Of a DNA stretch of 64,000 bases, positions 54,735 to 64,000 are shown piece after piece. Each line of letters starts with the position of its first letter. The stretch's first letter is position 1. Source of the DNA: DASUNQ01 sp044866775. GTDB lineage: Bacteria; Acidobacteriota; Thermoanaerobaculia; Multivoradales; UBA5704. The stretch covers positions 3,438-67,437 of the forward strand of contig JBIOUG010000174.1 in assembly GCA_044866775.1 (NCBI GenBank), read 5' to 3'. The notes under the pieces were generated by a model. It was not told the DNA's origin and made no database searches. It saw only the letters and a list, made by a program, of their open reading frames with translations. A program made the translations under genes and the position numbers.

Positions 54735-57182
54735 ATGCGCACGCGTCCCCCCCGGTCGCTCCATGCCCTGCTGGTCGTGGCGGCGGCGCTCTGCCTCGCC
54801 GCGCCGGCGGCCGCCGATCACGACGACAGCTACGCCTACTTCCGGATCATCGAAGGGTCGGCGACGCTGACCCAGGCCGGCTCCGGCACGCAGGCCGCGG
54901 CCGAGATCAACCAGCCGCTGCTCGCCGGCGACCGCCTCTGGGTGCCGCGCAGCTCGCGGCTCGAGGTCGTGCTCTCCGACGGCAACCTGCTGCGGGTGGA
55001 CGGCGACAGCGAGCTGCTCTTCGCGGGCCTCGCCGGCTCGCCCGAGAGCGACGACCGCGTCACCGTCGTGCGGCTCCTCGCAGGCGAGGTCCAGCTCGTG
55101 GTGCGCGACCGCGGCGGCGACCCGCCGCGGATCGACACGCCGAACGCCACCGTCTACGCCCAGGCCGAAGGCGTCTACCGCGTCGAGACGCAGACCGACG
55201 ACTCGAGCCTGGTGGTGGTGCGGGAGGGCTACGCCGAGGTGGTGACCGAGCGCGGGTCAGTCGTGGTGCGCGACGACGAGGAGGCGTGGGTGCAGGGCGT
55301 GCGCGACGCCTACGCCGAGGTGCAATCGGCGAGCGCGCGCGACGGCCTGGAGCGGTGGGCGGCGCGCCTCGACGACGAGGTGCGGGGCGACCGCTACGCC
55401 TACCTCGACGAGGACCTGCGCTACGAAGGCTCGTCTCTCTCGCGCTACGGGAGCTGGGTCAACGTCGATCACTCCTGGGCCTGGCGGCCGCACGTCTCGA
55501 TCGGCTGGCGGCCGTACTGGCAGGGCCGCTGGTCGCACACCCACCGCGGCGCGTTCTGGGTCTCCTACGAGCCGTGGGGATGGGTGCCCTACCACTACGG
55601 CACCTGGGACTACCTCCCGAGCTACGGCTGGATCTGGTATCCCGGCCGCGCGTTCGCGCCGGCGTGGGTGTACTGGTACTGGGGGCCGAGCTATGTCGGC
55701 TGGTGCCCGGTGGGCTATTACACCCGCTGGTACGGTCACCACTACCCCGGCTTCCGCTTCGGCACCTACGGCTGGATCCACGGCGACTGGGGCCTGTACG
55801 GCCACTGGAACTTCGTGTCGCACGGCCACTTCGGCCGCCGCGACCTCCACCACTGGACCCGCAGCGGGCGCGACCTGCGCGACACCAGGCCGGGCGGCCC
55901 CGGCCGCGGCATCCTGACGACGGACACGCGCCAGCTCACGCCCGACGACTGGAGCGATCCGGGCCGCGCCCAGGAGGTGCTGGAGCGCCGGGTCGCGGTG
56001 CGCCGCAGCGACGGCGGCGGCCTGCCGGACGTGACGCCGTTCGTCGAGCGGCGCCAGGACCTGCCGCCGGAGGTGCGCACGCGCGTCGTCGCCGAGCGCC
56101 CGGAGGGGCCCGACGGCAGCCCCTTGCGCCCGCTGACGCTCGGCCGCCCGCGTGATGACTCCGGCGAGCGCGGCGATGCCGGCCAGCGCCGGGTGATCTC
56201 GATCCAGCCGCGCGAGCCGCGCGGCGACGGCGAGGCCGGCGAAGGCTGGCGCGTGCGCGGCCGCACCGACAGCGGCGGCCCGCGCGTCGTCCCCTCTCGG
56301 CCCGACCGCACCGAGCCCGACGGCGACGCGAACGACGAAGGCTGGCGGGCCCGTGGCCGCTCCGACGACGACGACGGCGCCCACGCCATTCCCTCGCGCC
56401 CCAGCCGCCGCGATCCGGACCCTGAGCCGCCGGCGGCCGACCGCGGCGACCAAGGGTCGAACGACCGCAGCGACGAGGGCCCGCGCGTGCGCGAGCGTGA
56501 CGATCAGGGCGACCGCGGCGACCAGGGCGACCGCGAGAGCGACGGCCCACGCGCTCTGCCGTCGCGCCCGAGCCAGCGCGACCCCGACCCTCCGTCCACC
56601 GACGGCGGCGACCAGGGCTGGCGCGTCCGCGGCCGCACCGACAGCGGCGCCGGCCCGCGCGTCCTCCCTTCGCGCCCCAGCCGCCCGCAGTCCGACGACG
56701 ATGGCGACGACGCCTGGCGGGACCGCGGCCGCGGCAACAGCGGCATCCGCCCGGCCCCGCAAGTCGACCGCCGCCCGCCGGCCGACCGCTCGTACCGTTC
56801 GGTGACCCCGGACCGCGGCAGCTCCGCCAACGACACGCCGCGACCGCGCTACCAAACCCAGCCGCGCTACGCGCCGCCGCCGTCGAGCGCCCCGCGCCCC
56901 GATCTCCGCCCGGCGCCCTCCCGCCCAACCTACTCGCGCCCGGAGGCCCGGCCCGCGCCGCCGCGCTCGACCTACCAGGCACCGCCGAGCGCACCCCGGC
57001 ACGTCTCGCCGAGCCAGCCCCGCTACTCGCCGCCGTCGAGCTCCCCGCGGCAGATCTCGCCGCCGAGCCGCGGCTCCGGCTCCTCCGGCTCCTCCGGCCG
57101 CTCCGCCGCCCCCCGCTCCCGCTCCTCCGAGCGCTCCTCGCCACCACCCGAGCGCCGGAGCCGCGACCGCGGCGACGGCTAG
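54735..57182 (+). CDS. FecR/DUF6600 secreted protein with long repetitive Arg/Pro/Asp tail
   Basis: 815 residues from the ATG at 54735 (GGAGG upstream). Signal peptide ~1-32. A FecR-like domain (~38-170: IEGSATLTQAGSGTQAAAEI, LLAGEVQLVVRD) precedes a Trp/Tyr-rich block (~250-385: VPYHYGTWDYLPSYGWIWYP, PAWVYWYWGPSYVGW) typical of DUF6600. From ~395 the protein is low-complexity. Residues ~510-690 carry about five degenerate repeats built on GWRVRGRTDSG and PSRPSRRDPDP, and a Pro/Ser-rich end (~720-815). It is likely periplasmic or cell-wall associated and function is unknown. Long frames on the other strand are composition artefacts. Confidence 0.85.
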   Translation: MRTRPPRSLHALLVVAAALCLAAPAAADHDDSYAYFRIIEGSATLTQAGSGTQAAAEINQPLLAGDRLWVPRSSRLEVVLSDGNLLRVDGDSELLFAGLAGSPESDDRVTVVRLLAGEVQLVVRDRGGDPPRIDTPNATVYAQAEGVYRVETQTDDSSLVVVREGYAEVVTERGSVVVRDDEEAWVQGVRDAYAEVQSASARDGLERWAARLDDEVRGDRYAYLDEDLRYEGSSLSRYGSWVNVDHSWAWRPHVSIGWRPYWQGRWSHTHRGAFWVSYEPWGWVPYHYGTWDYLPSYGWIWYPGRAFAPAWVYWYWGPSYVGWCPVGYYTRWYGHHYPGFRFGTYGWIHGDWGLYGHWNFVSHGHFGRRDLHHWTRSGRDLRDTRPGGPGRGILTTDTRQLTPDDWSDPGRAQEVLERRVAVRRSDGGGLPDVTPFVERRQDLPPEVRTRVVAERPEGPDGSPLRPLTLGRPRDDSGERGDAGQRRVISIQPREPRGDGEAGEGWRVRGRTDSGGPRVVPSRPDRTEPDGDANDEGWRARGRSDDDDGAHAIPSRPSRRDPDPEPPAADRGDQGSNDRSDEGPRVRERDDQGDRGDQGDRESDGPRALPSRPSQRDPDPPSTDGGDQGWRVRGRTDSGAGPRVLPSRPSRPQSDDDGDDAWRDRGRGNSGIRPAPQVDRRPPADRSYRSVTPDRGSSANDTPRPRYQTQPRYAPPPSSAPRPDLRPAPSRPTYSRPEARPAPPRSTYQAPPSAPRHVSPSQPRYSPPSSSPRQISPPSRGSGSSGSSGRSAAPRSRSSERSSPPPERRSRDRGDG

Positions 57183-57239
57183 CGGCGGCTGGGCGCAGCA
57201 AGGGGCCGCGAGACCCCGTACAATCTCGCGGCCCCGCCC

Positions 57240-57494
57240 ATGCGCATCGAGATCCTCTTCCGCCTGTTGTTCATCTTCTATTGCGTCGAAGCCGGCCTGT
57301 TTCTCCTCCTCGCGCCGTGGAGCCCGCTCTGGGACCGCAACGTCCTGCTGATCCCCTTCGCCGCCCTGCGCGGCCTCGCCCTCCACCCAGCCAGCCGCGG
57401 CGCCGTGAGCGGCTTCGGCCTGATCCACCTCGTCTGGGGCGCCCACGACCTCGACGCCCTCTTGTCCCTGCGCCGGTCCCGTGGCCCCTCCTGA
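57240..57494 (+). CDS. Small membrane protein of unknown function
   Basis: 84 residues with two predicted membrane helices (~4-27 RIEILFRLLFIFYCVEAGLF, and ~33-50 or ~58-72). The final LVWGAHDLDALLSLRR is cytosolic-looking. Its stop overlaps the thiE GTG start by 14 nt, so it heads the thiE-lspA-rluD series. No family was recognised and there is no clear ribosome site. Confidence 0.65.
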   Translation: MRIEILFRLLFIFYCVEAGLFLLLAPWSPLWDRNVLLIPFAALRGLALHPASRGAVSGFGLIHLVWGAHDLDALLSLRRSRGPS

Positions 57495-58143
57495 GCCACG
57501 GCCCCACCGCCCCCGCCCCGGCTTCGCCCTCCTCGCCATCACCGACCGCCGCGCCTGGGGCGACGCCTGGGAGGAGGAGCTGCCGCGCTGGCTCCGCGCC
57601 CTCGGCGAAGCCGGCGTCGACGCCCTCCAGCTCCGCGAGAAGGACCTTCCCGACCGCGCCCTCTACGGCCTCGCCCGGCGCGCCCGCGCCGCGCTGCCGC
57701 CGCCGTGCCGCCTGCTGATCAACGGCCGCATCGACATCGCCCTCGCCACCGGCGCCGACGGCGCCCACCTGCCGGCCGACGGCGTGCCGCTCGCGCCGCT
57801 GCGGGCGCGCTTCGGCCCGGCGGTGCTCCTCGGCCGCTCGACGCACCGCGTCGAGGAGGTCGCGGCGGCGCGGCGCGAGGGCGCCGACTACGCGCTCTTC
57901 GGCCCGGTCTGGGAGACTCCCGGAAAGGGCGAGCCGCGCGGGCTCGAGGAGCTGCGGCGCGCGGCGGCGCTCGGGCTGCCCGTCTACGCGCTCGGAGGCA
58001 TTACACTAGAGCGACTCGCGGCGGTGGCGGAGGCGGGCGCGGCCGGGGCGGCCGGGATCCGGCTCTTCCTGCAGCCGGCGGCGCTGGCCGCGGTCGTCGC
58101 GGCCGGCCGGCGCCTCTTCCCGGCGCGCCAGGAGGAAGCTTGA
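57481..58143 (+). CDS. thiE: Thiamine-phosphate synthase (ThiE/TenI fold)
   Basis: 220 residues from a GTG inside the previous gene. TIM-barrel motifs of ThiE/TenI: LLAITDRRAW, DALQLREKDLPDR, LLINGRIDIALATGADGAHL, LLGRSTHRVEEV, YALFGPVWETPGKGEPRG and YALGGIT. ThiE joins HMP-PP and thiazole phosphate to give thiamine phosphate; TenI relatives are thiazole tautomerases. The retained QLREKD and the pyrophosphate-binding segment favour ThiE, but no other thi gene is nearby, so TenI is possible. It overlaps lspA by TTGA. Confidence 0.85.
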   Translation: MAPPEPRPHRPRPGFALLAITDRRAWGDAWEEELPRWLRALGEAGVDALQLREKDLPDRALYGLARRARAALPPPCRLLINGRIDIALATGADGAHLPADGVPLAPLRARFGPAVLLGRSTHRVEEVAAARREGADYALFGPVWETPGKGEPRGLEELRRAAALGLPVYALGGITLERLAAVAEAGAAGAAGIRLFLQPAALAAVVAAGRRLFPARQEEA

Positions 58144-58676
58144 ACGGACAGACGTTGACCGGCAGCGCCACCGCGGCCGCCGCCGCGCTCTCCGGCACGG
58201 ACAAGTTCCGCTACCTGCTGGTGTCGCTGGTGGTGCTGGTCGCCGACCAGTGGACCAAGTGGCTGGTCGAGCTGCACCTGCCCCACCACACCGCCCACCC
58301 CATCGTGCCGGGCTTCGTCAACCTCACCCACATCCGCAACAACGGCGTCGCCTTCGGCCTCTTCGCGCGCGACGGCGGCGGCAATCCCTGGCTGCTGACG
58401 ATCCTGGGCATCGTGGCGCTCGCCGCCGTGCTCGCCTACTTCTGGCTCGCCTCCTCGCGCGACCGCCTGCTGCTCGTGGCGCTGGCGCTCGTCGTCGGCG
58501 GCGCCCTCGGCAACCTCATCGACCGCGTGGCGAGCGGCGCGGTCACCGATTTCATCGACGTCTACGTCCGCAACCACCACTGGCCGGCCTTCAACGTCGC
58601 CGACAGCGCGATCTCCGTCGGCATCGTGCTCATGGCCTTCGACAGCCTGCGGAGCGGGCGCAAGCCGAAGCCCTGA
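58140..58676 (+). CDS. lspA: Lipoprotein signal peptidase (signal peptidase II)
   Basis: 178 residues from a TTG that overlaps the thiE stop (TTGA), with GGAGGA 4-9 nt upstream. It cleaves lipidated prolipoproteins in the inner membrane. Four membrane helices, and the family motifs LVADQWTKW, NNGVAFGLF, GGALGNLIDR, VTDFIDVY and FNVADSAISVG, which carry both catalytic Asp residues. About 20 extra residues precede the first helix. It is coupled to rluD by CTGA. Confidence 0.96.
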   Translation: MNGQTLTGSATAAAAALSGTDKFRYLLVSLVVLVADQWTKWLVELHLPHHTAHPIVPGFVNLTHIRNNGVAFGLFARDGGGNPWLLTILGIVALAAVLAYFWLASSRDRLLLVALALVVGGALGNLIDRVASGAVTDFIDVYVRNHHWPAFNVADSAISVGIVLMAFDSLRSGRKPKP

Positions 58677-59642
58677 CCGGCGAAGGGGGCCTGCCCCCCG
58701 CCTCGACCTTCTCCTGGGCCGTCCCCGACGAGGCCGCCGGCGAGCGTCTGGACCGCCACCTCGCCGCGCGCCTCGAGCGCCCGCGCAACCAGGTGCAGCG
58801 CTGGATCGAGAGCGGCCTGGTGCGCCTCAACGGCGCGCCGGCCAAGCCGTCGTCGCCGGTGGCCGCCGGCGACCGTGTCGAGTGCGCGCCGCCGCCGCCC
58901 GCCGACGACCGGATCGTCCCCGAGCCGGCCCCCCTCCACATCCTGCACGAGGACCCGTACCTGATCGTCCTCGACAAGCCCCCCGGCCTCACCGTCCACC
59001 CCGGCGCCGGCCGCCCCACCGGCACTCTCGCCCACCACCTCCTCGCCCGCTATCCCGAGATGGCCGGCGTCGGCGGCCGCGGCCGCCCCGGCATCGTCCA
59101 CCGCCTCGACAAGGACACGAGCGGCGTCCTGGTCGTCGCCCGCACTCCCGCCGCCTACGAGCGCCTCGCCCGCGCCTTCGCCGAGCGCGAAGTCGACAAG
59201 CGCTACCTCGCCATCGTCTACGGCACGCCGTCCCCCCCCGCCGGCCGCATCGAGGCACCCATCGGCCGCCACCCGACGCGCCGCAAGGAGATGACCGTCC
59301 ACCGCCGCGGCCGCCCCGCCGCCACCGCCTACCGCACCCTCGCCGCCGCCTCCGGCATCGCCCTTCTCGAGCTCCGCCTGGAAACCGGCCGCACCCACCA
59401 GATCCGCGTCCACCTCAAATCCCTCGGCCACCCGCTCGTCGGCGATCCGACCTACGGCGAGGCGCGCTGGAACGCCCTCCCACCCCCCATCCGCCCACCC
59501 CTTCAGCACTTCCCCCGCCCCGCCCTCCACGCTTGGCGCCTCGCCTTCGCCCACCCGATCACCGGCGCGCCTCTCGCCTTCGAGGCTCCAGTCCCCGACG
59601 ACCTACGCGACCTTTGGCAGGAGGTGAGCGGACTGGCCTTGC

Positions 59643-59659
<17 letters not shown>
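58673..59659 (+). CDS. rluD: RluD-type 23S rRNA pseudouridine synthase
   Basis: About 328 residues. An N-terminal S4 RNA-binding domain (ERLDRHLAARLERPRNQVQR) is followed by the pseudouridine synthase core: VLDKPPGLTVHPGAG, GIVHRLDKDTSGVLVVAR with the catalytic Asp, KRYLAIVYG and LETGRTHQIRVHLKSLGHPL. No ATG, GTG or TTG is present between the lspA stop and the S4 domain. The best start is a CTG at 58673 that overlaps the lspA stop as CTGA, matching the GTGA/TTGA overlaps of its neighbours; a second CTG is at 58691. The rluD name rests on lspA linkage and motifs; rluC/A specificity is possible. Confidence 0.92.
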
Positions 59660-60752
<1,093 letters not shown>

Positions 60753-60753
60753 G

Positions 60754-61176
60754 TTATGACCCTTCCCCCTCGGCGTGCCCGTCGTCGACCTGCGGGCTCA
60801 TCTCGACCTGGCCCTTGAAGAACGCGCCCTCGGCGATGACGATCCGCGGCGCCGCGATGTCGCCCTCGACCGCGCCCGAGGGGAGCAGCTCCACCCGCTC
60901 GGCCGCCTCGACCCGGCCGGTCACGCGGCCGCCCACCCGCACGGTGCGGCCGCGCACCGGACCGACCACCTCGCCCTCGGCGCCGACGACGACCGTGGCG
61001 TCGACCCGCACCTCGCCCTCCACCCGGCCGTCGATCAGCAGCTCGGTCGTCCCCGAGAGCTCGCCGCGCACGAGCGACCCGGGCGCGATGCGGGTGGCCC
61101 GTGCCCGCTCGCCCGCGGCGCCGCCCGCCGCCTCGGCGGCGCCGGACGACGTGCGGCTATCTGGGCGCCGGAACAT
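60754..61176 (-). CDS. Bactofilin
   Basis: 140 residues. A central beta-helical bactofilin domain (~30-120) made of short repeating strands with Val/Gly periodicity: GTTELLIDGRVEGEVRVDAT, VVGPVRGRTVRVGGRVTGRV, SGAVEGDIAAPRIVIAEGAF. The flanking tails are disordered, as usual. Bactofilins polymerise without nucleotide into membrane-associated filaments that organise cell shape or envelope synthesis. It is immediately upstream of ald with a 1-bp gap, an unusual partner, and 19 bp downstream of the tRNA-Gly 3' end. Confidence 0.92.
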   Translation of the reverse strand: MFRRPDSRTSSGAAEAAGGAAGERARATRIAPGSLVRGELSGTTELLIDGRVEGEVRVDATVVVGAEGEVVGPVRGRTVRVGGRVTGRVEAAERVELLPSGAVEGDIAAPRIVIAEGAFFKGQVEMSPQVDDGHAEGEGS

Positions 61177-61195
61177 CGAATGGGTGGCGGTGTGA

Positions 61196-61271
61196 TGGAG
61201 CGGGCAACGGGACTCGAACCCGCGACATCAAGCTTGGGAAGCTTGCACTCTACCAGCTGAGTTATGCCCGC
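61196..61271 (-). tRNA. tRNA-Gly(CCC) with encoded CCA
   Basis: Acceptor GCGGGCA/TGCCCGC, anticodon loop TTCCCAA (CCC), T-loop GTTCGAGTC, discriminator T (61199) then CCA (61198-61196). It is just upstream of the bactofilin gene and may share its transcript. Confidence 0.93.
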
Positions 61272-61350
61272 TCGAAGATCTCAAGCCGACCGAATGTAGC
61301 GGAGGGCGGCAAGGCGGTCAAGGGGCGCGAGGCCGCGCTATACTCCGCGC

Positions 61351-61644
61351 ATGCAAGGTCCCGGTAAGTCGCGGGACGGCGTCGAGCGCCTCGACGGCCT
61401 CTACTTCTTTCCCGACCGCCGGGTCACCGCCGACGATCTGCGCCACATCCTCACCCAGGGCACCGTCGACCAGCGCGCCTGGGCCGTGTCGCACCTTCTG
61501 CGCTACGCCCAGTGGGACGACATCTGGACCTACGTCTCGCGCGAGGAGGTGCGGGAGATCTTCCCCGCGCTCGAGCTGCCCGAGAACCTCCGCTCGGCCT
61601 GGGCGCGGATGCTCAAGATCGAACCCGTCGGCACGGTCAGCTAA
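61351..61644 (+). CDS. Small conserved-looking helical protein
   Basis: 97 residues, soluble, mostly helical: LYFFPDRRVTADDLRHILTQ, QRAWAVSHLLRYAQWDDIWT, EVREIFPALELPENLRSAWA. Trp/Tyr-rich with an ordered composition unlike shadow frames. It has the look of a DUF found beside nucleotidyltransferase-type antitoxin genes, but no partner is adjacent. It converges on the glutamine cyclotransferase gene with a 4-nt overlap. Function unknown. Confidence 0.65.
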   Translation: MQGPGKSRDGVERLDGLYFFPDRRVTADDLRHILTQGTVDQRAWAVSHLLRYAQWDDIWTYVSREEVREIFPALELPENLRSAWARMLKIEPVGTVS

Positions 61645-62588
61645 CTCCCTTCCTTCGCCGGCTCGAAGACCACCTCGAAGAGCCGCGGCCAGAGCTTCCC
61701 GGTGACGAGGAAGGTGCCCGTCTCCGGGCGATAGGCGATGCCGTTGAGCACGTCGGCCCCGCCGCGCTCGAGCGGCGAGAGGAGGGCCGAGGCGTCCACG
61801 ACCGCGCCGACGCGCCCGCTCGCCGGATCGATGCGCACGATCGAGTCGCTCCCCAGCACGTTGGCGTAGACCGCCCCCTCCGCGCACTCGAGCTCGTTCA
61901 GCCGCTCGACCGCCTGCCCGTCGAGCGTCACCGCCAGCTCGCCGACGACCGCAAAGGTCTGCGGATCTCGCAGCCTGAGCCGCGCCGACCCGTCGCTCAT
62001 CACCAGCCGCCGCCCGTCGTAGCACAGCCCCCACCCCTCGCCGCTGTAGCGATGCTCGCCGCGCCGCGCGAAGGTATCCACGTCCCAGACGAGCGCCACC
62101 TCCTCCTGCCACGTGAGCTGAACCAGCCGATCGCCCACCAGCGCCAGCCCCTCGCCGAAGAGCCGAGACGGCAGGTCGACCCGCTTCTGCACCGTGCCGG
62201 TCGCCAGCTCCACCCGCCGCAGCGAGGACTCGCCGTACAGCCCCGTGCTCTCGTACAGCGCACCCCCGTGCCAAAGCAGCCCCTGCGTGAACGCCTTCGG
62301 GTCGTGCGGATACGCGGCGACGACGCGGGCGACCAGGCGCGCGGGAGCTACTAGTTGTTGATCGGCGAGAGAAGATGCAACAGATTCTGGGTAGGGAGAA
62401 GGAAATAGTTCAGGTGCCTGTGAGCCCGCAGGCGCCGGTGTAGCGCGGCCGTTGCCGGCGCTGAGCCACAACGCAGTGCCAAGCAGGGCAACCGCGAGAG
62501 CGCTCAGACCGATCACCCACACTTGCCTTCGCTGCCACTTCCGCGGCGCGGATCGGTCTTGTGCTGCGCGGTGGCGGCCCATCACCAA
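61641..62588 (-). CDS. Glutaminyl-peptide cyclotransferase (beta-propeller type)
   Basis: About 315 residues from a GTG at 62588 or an ATG at 62582; GAGGAG is upstream of both. One N-terminal membrane anchor (~22-44) puts the enzyme in the periplasm. The plant/bacterial-type glutamine cyclotransferase propeller is clear: YPHDPKAFTQGLLWHGGALY, ESTGLYGESSLRRVEL, FGEGLALVGDRLVQLTWQE, EGWGLCYDGRRLVMSDGSAR, LNELECAEGAVYANV and VLNGIAYRPETGTFLVTGKL. It converts N-terminal Gln to pyroglutamate on exported peptides or proteins. Confidence 0.94.
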   Translation of the reverse strand: MVMGRHRAAQDRSAPRKWQRRQVWVIGLSALAVALLGTALWLSAGNGRATPAPAGSQAPELFPSPYPESVASSLADQQLVAPARLVARVVAAYPHDPKAFTQGLLWHGGALYESTGLYGESSLRRVELATGTVQKRVDLPSRLFGEGLALVGDRLVQLTWQEEVALVWDVDTFARRGEHRYSGEGWGLCYDGRRLVMSDGSARLRLRDPQTFAVVGELAVTLDGQAVERLNELECAEGAVYANVLGSDSIVRIDPASGRVGAVVDASALLSPLERGGADVLNGIAYRPETGTFLVTGKLWPRLFEVVFEPAKEGS

Positions 62589-62754
62589 CTGCTCCTCTGA
62601 GCCCTCTCATCTCCCTCGCTCAGAACGTGTGAAGGAATGCGGGCCGTCCTCCGAAAACGCCCGGGACGTAGACCGGGCGCTACGCTCAGGAAGACCGCGG
62701 TCGATCTGCCTCCCATGGAGCGCTCGACGTCGCCCGAAACTCCTTGGACCGTGC

Positions 62755-62930
62755 GGCCGTGCGGCATGCCGGGTCGGAGGCGGCGGAACCGGAGCGCGCC
62801 CCCTCGCCTGGTAACACCGTTGTGATGCACGCGCGTAGCGCGTGCGAACCGCAGGCCTGAGACCCCCACTACCGGCACCGCGAAGCGGCGCTCCTGTGGA
62901 GCCGCCTCCGGCCCGGCATGCCGCACGGCC
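62755..62930. repeat. Short element with 30-bp terminal inverted repeats
   Basis: 62755-62784 is the reverse complement of 62901-62930 with one mismatch (29/30). Inside lies a perfect hairpin, GCACGCGC/GCGCGTGC with loop GTA (62827-62845). There is no plausible gene within. This fills most of the 384-bp gap 62589-62972; nothing else is recognised there. Confidence 0.65.
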
Positions 62931-62972
62931 ACTGTCGGTGCCGCGCGGGATTCTTCTAGTTCTACTTCGACT

Positions 62973-64000
62973 TCACCCACCCCACGAACACCCACCCAAC
63001 GTCTCCGGCATCGACATCGCACCACCGCCAATCGGCTGCCCCGGCGGCGGCGGCAGCGGCGCCGGGCCGCCGGTGGCCGTCTCCTCTTGCTCCCGCCGCA
63101 GGTACCGCTCGATCTGCCCCATCAGGTAGGACGCGTGCGCGGCCCGCGGGGGGATCACGCTCTCCGTCGCGTCGCGATGGGTCGCAGGGAGCAACTTGTC
63201 GCGGAGGCCGCCGAGCGCCGCCTCGACGCGCGCCGCCACCGCCGGCGAGGCTTCCGGGTCGCGCGCCAGCGCCAGCAGCGCGTGCACCGCCGACCCCTGC
63301 ACCGCCCGCCGCACCTCCGCCAGCCGCTCCCCCGCCGGCGCCGCCCCGCCGAACGCCGTCTCCACAATCGCCGCCAGCACCTCCTCGAGCCCCGGCAGCG
63401 CCGCATCGCGCCGGTGCAGATCCACTAGCCGCGCCGCGCGCTGCGGCTGGAGCAGCAGCCCGAGCGTCATGTCCGCCGCGGTCGCGGCGGCGGCGAGCGG
63501 ATCGAAGACCGGCTCTGTGCGCCCGGCGAACATCTCGCGGTTCGGCGGCTCCCCCGGCAGGCGCGGCGGCAGGAGCCGGAGGACCGCGTCGGGAAGATCG
63601 AGCGCCGCGGGATCGAGCGTCGCGAGCAGCGCCGCGAGCGCCCGCCGCTGCCAGGCGGCGTCGACCGGCGCCGCCGGCGGCTGGCCGTCGCCGCGCAGCG
63701 CGTGATGGTAGTCGACGCCGCCGACCAGCTTGGCCGCGGCCTCGAGCTGATAGCGGTGATGGAAATAGACCGGCGCCAGCACCTCCTGCAGCTTCGCGAG
63801 CGGCCGCCCCTGAGCGATGTTGGCGGCGCCGAAGTGGGCGAGCGCCACGCGCCGCACCGCCAGCGCCTGCTCGAGGCCGGCGGCCGGATCGGCGCCGTTG
63901 TCCCAGAGGTGCGCCAGCGGGTGCGCCGAGCCGGCCGGGCGCGCGTCCTCGTCGCTCAGGAAGAGCAGGCCGCGGTCGAGCCCGTCGCGCACGATCGCCG
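62973..64000 (-). CDS. C-terminal part of a DUF4953-type zinc-dependent metalloprotease (partial)
   Basis: About 342 residues; the frame is open to the window edge, so the N-terminal part including the zinc motif lies outside. Recognisable blocks are LAHLWDNGADPAAGLEQALA, RPLAKLQEVLAPVYFHHRYQ, LEAAAKLVGGVDYHHALRGD, LATLDPAALDLPDAVLRLLP and TAADMTLGLLLQPQRAARLV, the helical C-terminal region of large secreted DUF4953/DUF5117 metalloproteases common in Acidobacteriota and Bacteroidota. It ends with a Pro/Gly-rich tail. The GTG at 63992 is internal. Confidence 0.85.
   Translation of the reverse strand, partial: AIVRDGLDRGLLFLSDEDARPAGSAHPLAHLWDNGADPAAGLEQALAVRRVALAHFGAANIAQGRPLAKLQEVLAPVYFHHRYQLEAAAKLVGGVDYHHALRGDGQPPAAPVDAAWQRRALAALLATLDPAALDLPDAVLRLLPPRLPGEPPNREMFAGRTEPVFDPLAAAATAADMTLGLLLQPQRAARLVDLHRRDAALPGLEEVLAAIVETAFGGAAPAGERLAEVRRAVQGSAVHALLALARDPEASPAVAARVEAALGGLRDKLLPATHRDATESVIPPRAAHASYLMGQIERYLRREQEETATGGPAPLPPPPGQPIGGGAMSMPETLGGCSWGG

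Noticed and set aside
55257..57542. 761-codon minus-strand frame over the FecR/DUF6600 gene
   Set aside because: Ala/Val/Arg repeats mirror the Asp/Arg/Pro tail of the real gene; no start context or motif.

Overview
The window is about 70% GC bacterial chromosome with tightly packed genes on both strands and many ATGA/GTGA/TTGA stop-start overlaps. The gene content points to an Acidobacteriota member, probably close to the Thermoanaerobaculia: an Oar-like TonB-dependent receptor with a carboxypeptidase-type N-terminal domain, a lipoprotein sulfatase with TPRs, a FecR/DUF6600 protein, S9 and DUF4953-type peptidases, a DUF1579 protein and a PA-domain protein. This placement is inferred from family content; no rRNA or other phylogenetic marker was analysed.

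Layout. 1-560: gene relics (RelE/ParE-type toxin pieces and a SecA tail). 0.56-5.7 kb: DUF1579 protein, guaB, hybrid histidine kinase. 5.8-14.4 kb: an AttEFGH-like set (ABC ATPase, FtsX-type permease, AttH/CrtC-like secreted protein) interrupted by two divergently oriented ABC exporters. Five copies of an ~80-bp bipartite palindromic element lie here, three of them in frame inside genes. 14.6-18.6 kb: S9 peptidase, small acidic protein, large unknown protein. 18.7-19.0 kb: 21-bp minisatellite. 19.0-30.7 kb: an accessory stretch with two modules, each flanked by a copy of the 3' end of the neighbouring gene. The first holds a 1307-residue protein combining a G6PDH-like dehydrogenase region with a degenerate P-loop NTPase. 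The second holds a di-haem peroxidase and an enolase-superfamily enzyme. The hosts are an FAD/Fe-S oxidase and a PoxB-like ThDP enzyme.

30.8-40.5 kb: two translationally coupled unknown genes, an alkaline-phosphatase-superfamily enzyme, a VOC protein, then a three-gene operon with ATGA overlaps (CHAT caspase-like protease, unknown protein, cytosolic LCAT-like lipase), a PA-domain protein and a deletion junction between two truncated genes. 40.5-50.3 kb: a stand-alone C-A-PCP NRPS module with a leucine-like specificity code, a gene relic, the TonB receptor, the sulfatase-TPR lipoprotein and a serine beta-lactamase-like hydrolase. 50.3-64 kb: housekeeping genes: tRNA-Cys and tRNA-Gly, yraN, cysS, a cohesin-like protein, def, a cNMP-binding/TPR protein, FecR/DUF6600, thiE-lspA-rluD, ald, bactofilin, tRNA-Gly, glutamine cyclotransferase, an inverted-repeat element and the C-terminal part of a DUF4953-type metalloprotease.

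The items most likely to be new are the in-frame palindromic element with a covarying hairpin, the CHAT/unknown/LCAT operon (a candidate protease-triggered phospholipase system), the G6PDH-like/P-loop fusion protein, and the pattern of modules inserted beside duplicated gene 3' ends.
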